Shown in pieces: positions 4,174 through 6,308 of a DNA stretch of 6,308 nucleotides. Within the stretch, counting starts at the first letter, position 1; the number at the start of each line of letters is the position of its first letter. The notes under the pieces are model-generated. The model did no database searches. It was not told the origin of the DNA and was given only the letters and a program-made list of their open reading frames with translations. A program made the translations under genes and the position numbers. Origin of the DNA: JACPGQ01 sp039798685 (GTDB lineage: Bacteria > Patescibacteriota > Microgenomatia > Levybacterales > UBA12049); NCBI GenBank assembly GCA_039798685.1, contig JBDKFM010000062.1, positions 1 to 6,308 of the forward strand, in the 5' to 3' direction.

Positions 4174-6308
4174 TTGATATTGCTACTATTTTTTTGGCGA
4201 TAGTTCTCTCAATTCTTCTTGTCGGTATCCTCATTGTCGGTGGGGTTGTCGGGTTTTACGTGCTGCGGCTCTATCTTCGCAACAAGGAGAGGGAAAATGA
4301 ATCGCTTGGCTCGACACTACTTCAGGTGGCATTACCTCGCGATAACGAAATTAAAATAGATGCAGCAGAACAGCTTTTTTCATCCTTTGCTGCAATCGGT
4401 AAGCCGCCGAAGCGTTTTGCGTTTAAAAATCCTCCCCATATTGCTTTTGAGATAGTGGGATTACCCGGCGATATCCGTTTTTATGTCCACGTCCCGAAAA
4501 AACTTCGTGATTTTGTTGAGAAGCAGATTAACGGTGCGTATCCTGATGCTGAGATCACGCCGCTTGATGATCCGTCTGCAAAACAAAAAACACTTTCGAT
4601 GATCGGAAATGATTACAATATTTTTTCTGAGAGCGGTAAAGTCGCATTCGCATCGTTGTTTCTTAAAGGGCCAGCGTGGAAGCCGATGAAGGTCTATAAA
4701 GATTTTCCCATTGATCCTTTGGCATCGATTACTTCGATTCTTGCGAAGATGTCAGAAGGAGAGGGGGCAGCGATTCAGATACTGATTACGCCTGCTGGTG
4801 ATGAGTGGAAAAAAGAAGGGAGAGCACATCTCTCTGAGATTAAGAAAACCGAGGCAAATCCGGAGACGGCTAAATACTCTGAGGATGCACGGTCGCTTGA
4901 GGCGATTGAGGGAAAAATCGGAAAACCTGGATTTTTGACGACAGTACGCGTGGTAGTCTCCTCAAGTACAAAAGAGGCAGCTGATGCGCATCTTGATAAT
5001 ATCCTCAACGCATTTGAACAATATGGCGGCCAGGCTTCGCTCTCAAAAAGCAAGATCCGTTTTAAAGGCCTTTTTATGACAGATTTTATCTATCGTTATT
5101 TTCCGATGCGAAATCAGGTGGGTGTGATGACGAGTGAGGAGCTTGCGACGCTTTACCATTTTCCGAATAAAGCTGTGTCTACGCCGGGGTTGCATTGGGT
5201 CAGTTCTAAAAGGGCTCCAGCACCGGCGAATTTGCCCACAGAAGGCCTTTTCCTGGGACGAAGTACCTATAGAGGACTTTCTCGCCAGGTGTTTATGAGT
5301 AGGGACGACAGAAGGCGTCATATGTATATCATCGGAAAAACAGGAACGGGAAAAACAGAGTTTCTTAAGCAGATGATCATGCAGGATATTAAAAACGGGG
5401 AAGGACTCGCAGTGATTGATCCGCACGGAGACTTGATAGAAGACATCCTAAAACTCACACCGCCAAGTCGTGCTGAGGATGTAATCCTTTTTGATCCTGC
5501 AGATACCCTCAGGCCGATGGGATTCAATATGCTTGATGCGCAGACAGAGGAGCAGAAGCATTATGTAGTCTCCAGTATTATTGGACTTATGTACAAGCTT
5601 TTTGATCCGAATAAAACAGGTATTATCGGTCCACGATTTGAACATGCTATCCGTAACGCGATGTTGACGGTAATGTATGAGCCGGGAAGTACGTTTATTG
5701 AGGTGGTGCGTATTTTGACTGATGCTGCGTATGTGCAGGAGCTTCTACCAAAGGTGCAGGATCCGATAGTCAGGCGATACTGGACGGATCAGATTGCACA
5801 GACGTCTGATTTTCATAAATCCGAGGTGCTCGATTACATCGTTTCCAAGTTCGGACGTTTCGTGACCAATAAGATGATTAGAAATATCATCGGCCAATCA
5901 AACAGTGCATTTAACTTCAGACGGGTGATGGATGAGAGGAAGATTTTGCTGGTCAATCTCTCAAAAGGAAGAATCGGTGAGGAGAACTCAAGCTTCCTCG
6001 GTCTTATTCTCGTACCAAAGATTCTTGTGGCAGCAATGAGCCGTCAGGATATTCCTCAGGATCAGAGGCAGGATTTTTTCCTGTACGTTGACGAGTTTCA
6101 GAATTTTGCGACACCAGATTTTGCGCAGATTCTTTCAGAGGCACGTAAATATCGGCTCAATCTTATTGTTGCCAATCAGTTTATAGGGCAGATGGATGAG
6201 GAAGTGAAGAATGCTATTTTCGGAAATGTCGGTACTGTTGCGTCATTCCGTGTCGGTGTCACTGATGCGAACTATCTGCAGCATGAATTTCAGCCGGTTT
6301 TCAATGAA
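4170..6308 (+). CDS. TraG/VirD4/HerA-like membrane-anchored DNA-pumping ATPase (3' end outside window)
   Basis: The frame is open for 713 codons to the right edge; the C-terminus is missing. Order: a membrane helix at 7-32 followed by a basic stretch, so the bulk is cytosolic; a 300-residue N-terminal region without recognised motifs (about 45-345); then a RecA-like motor. The Walker A is GKTGTGKT (389-396), followed by the family motif VIDPHGD (415-421). The Walker B is LYVDEF (638-643, with D641 and E642), followed by a TraG/TraD C-terminal-type (TraM recognition) segment containing SEARKYRLNLIVANQF and then FGNVGT. These fit type IV secretion coupling proteins (VirD4/TraG/TraD) and related HerA/DUF87 ATPases, which move DNA or protein through a membrane channel using ATP. 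No relaxase or VirB4 is visible, so conjugation, DNA uptake or pilus-related secretion cannot be told apart. The start is the ATG at 4170, overlapping the upstream stop. Confidence 0.9.
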   Translation, partial: MIDIATIFLAIVLSILLVGILIVGGVVGFYVLRLYLRNKERENESLGSTLLQVALPRDNEIKIDAAEQLFSSFAAIGKPPKRFAFKNPPHIAFEIVGLPGDIRFYVHVPKKLRDFVEKQINGAYPDAEITPLDDPSAKQKTLSMIGNDYNIFSESGKVAFASLFLKGPAWKPMKVYKDFPIDPLASITSILAKMSEGEGAAIQILITPAGDEWKKEGRAHLSEIKKTEANPETAKYSEDARSLEAIEGKIGKPGFLTTVRVVVSSSTKEAADAHLDNILNAFEQYGGQASLSKSKIRFKGLFMTDFIYRYFPMRNQVGVMTSEELATLYHFPNKAVSTPGLHWVSSKRAPAPANLPTEGLFLGRSTYRGLSRQVFMSRDDRRRHMYIIGKTGTGKTEFLKQMIMQDIKNGEGLAVIDPHGDLIEDILKLTPPSRAEDVILFDPADTLRPMGFNMLDAQTEEQKHYVVSSIIGLMYKLFDPNKTGIIGPRFEHAIRNAMLTVMYEPGSTFIEVVRILTDAAYVQELLPKVQDPIVRRYWTDQIAQTSDFHKSEVLDYIVSKFGRFVTNKMIRNIIGQSNSAFNFRRVMDERKILLVNLSKGRIGEENSSFLGLILVPKILVAAMSRQDIPQDQRQDFFLYVDEFQNFATPDFAQILSEARKYRLNLIVANQFIGQMDEEVKNAIFGNVGTVASFRVGVTDANYLQHEFQPVFNE

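Overview
The window looks like a piece of a Candidate Phyla Radiation (Patescibacteria) genome, most likely of the Microgenomates/Parcubacteria kind. This rests on the gene content (DUF6580 membrane protein, small DUF5522 Cys protein, CPR-style TraG/VirD4-like ATPase), weak or absent Shine-Dalgarno sites at most starts, and very tight packing. TGA is used as a normal stop (genes ending at 3476, 3658 and 4173), which argues against the Gracilibacteria/Absconditabacteria code. All genes read on the + strand. The phylum assignment is inferred from family resemblance.

Bases 1-1722 are a cobalamin (vitamin B12) acquisition operon. It opens with the 3' part of a cobalamin riboswitch (1-77). Its leader can fold into two mutually exclusive structures that decide whether the first gene's ribosome site is free. 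Three genes follow: a membrane-anchored DUF4430 (transcobalamin C-terminal-like) protein, a six-helix DUF6580 membrane protein resembling an ECF transporter substrate subunit, and a PduO-type ATP:cob(I)alamin adenosyltransferase. Together they read as capture, import and conversion to adenosylcobalamin.

Bases 1743-1919 hold a second, complete cobalamin riboswitch of a different build (longer P6 region). It controls a 518-residue protein I do not recognise, with a C-terminal Cys/His cluster, and a translationally coupled 60-residue DUF5522 protein that is also Cys-rich. A cytosolic, unrecognised, metal-binding-looking gene pair under its own B12 switch is the most novel element here. Riboswitch logic suggests it either handles B12 or replaces a B12-dependent function when B12 is scarce.

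From about 3671 the theme changes. A probable extended -10 promoter drives a disordered 154-residue protein, and this overlaps by ATGA a membrane-anchored TraG/VirD4/HerA-like DNA-pumping ATPase that runs off the right edge. No stretch over 300 bases lacks a gene. No tRNA, rRNA, CRISPR array or insertion sequence was seen.
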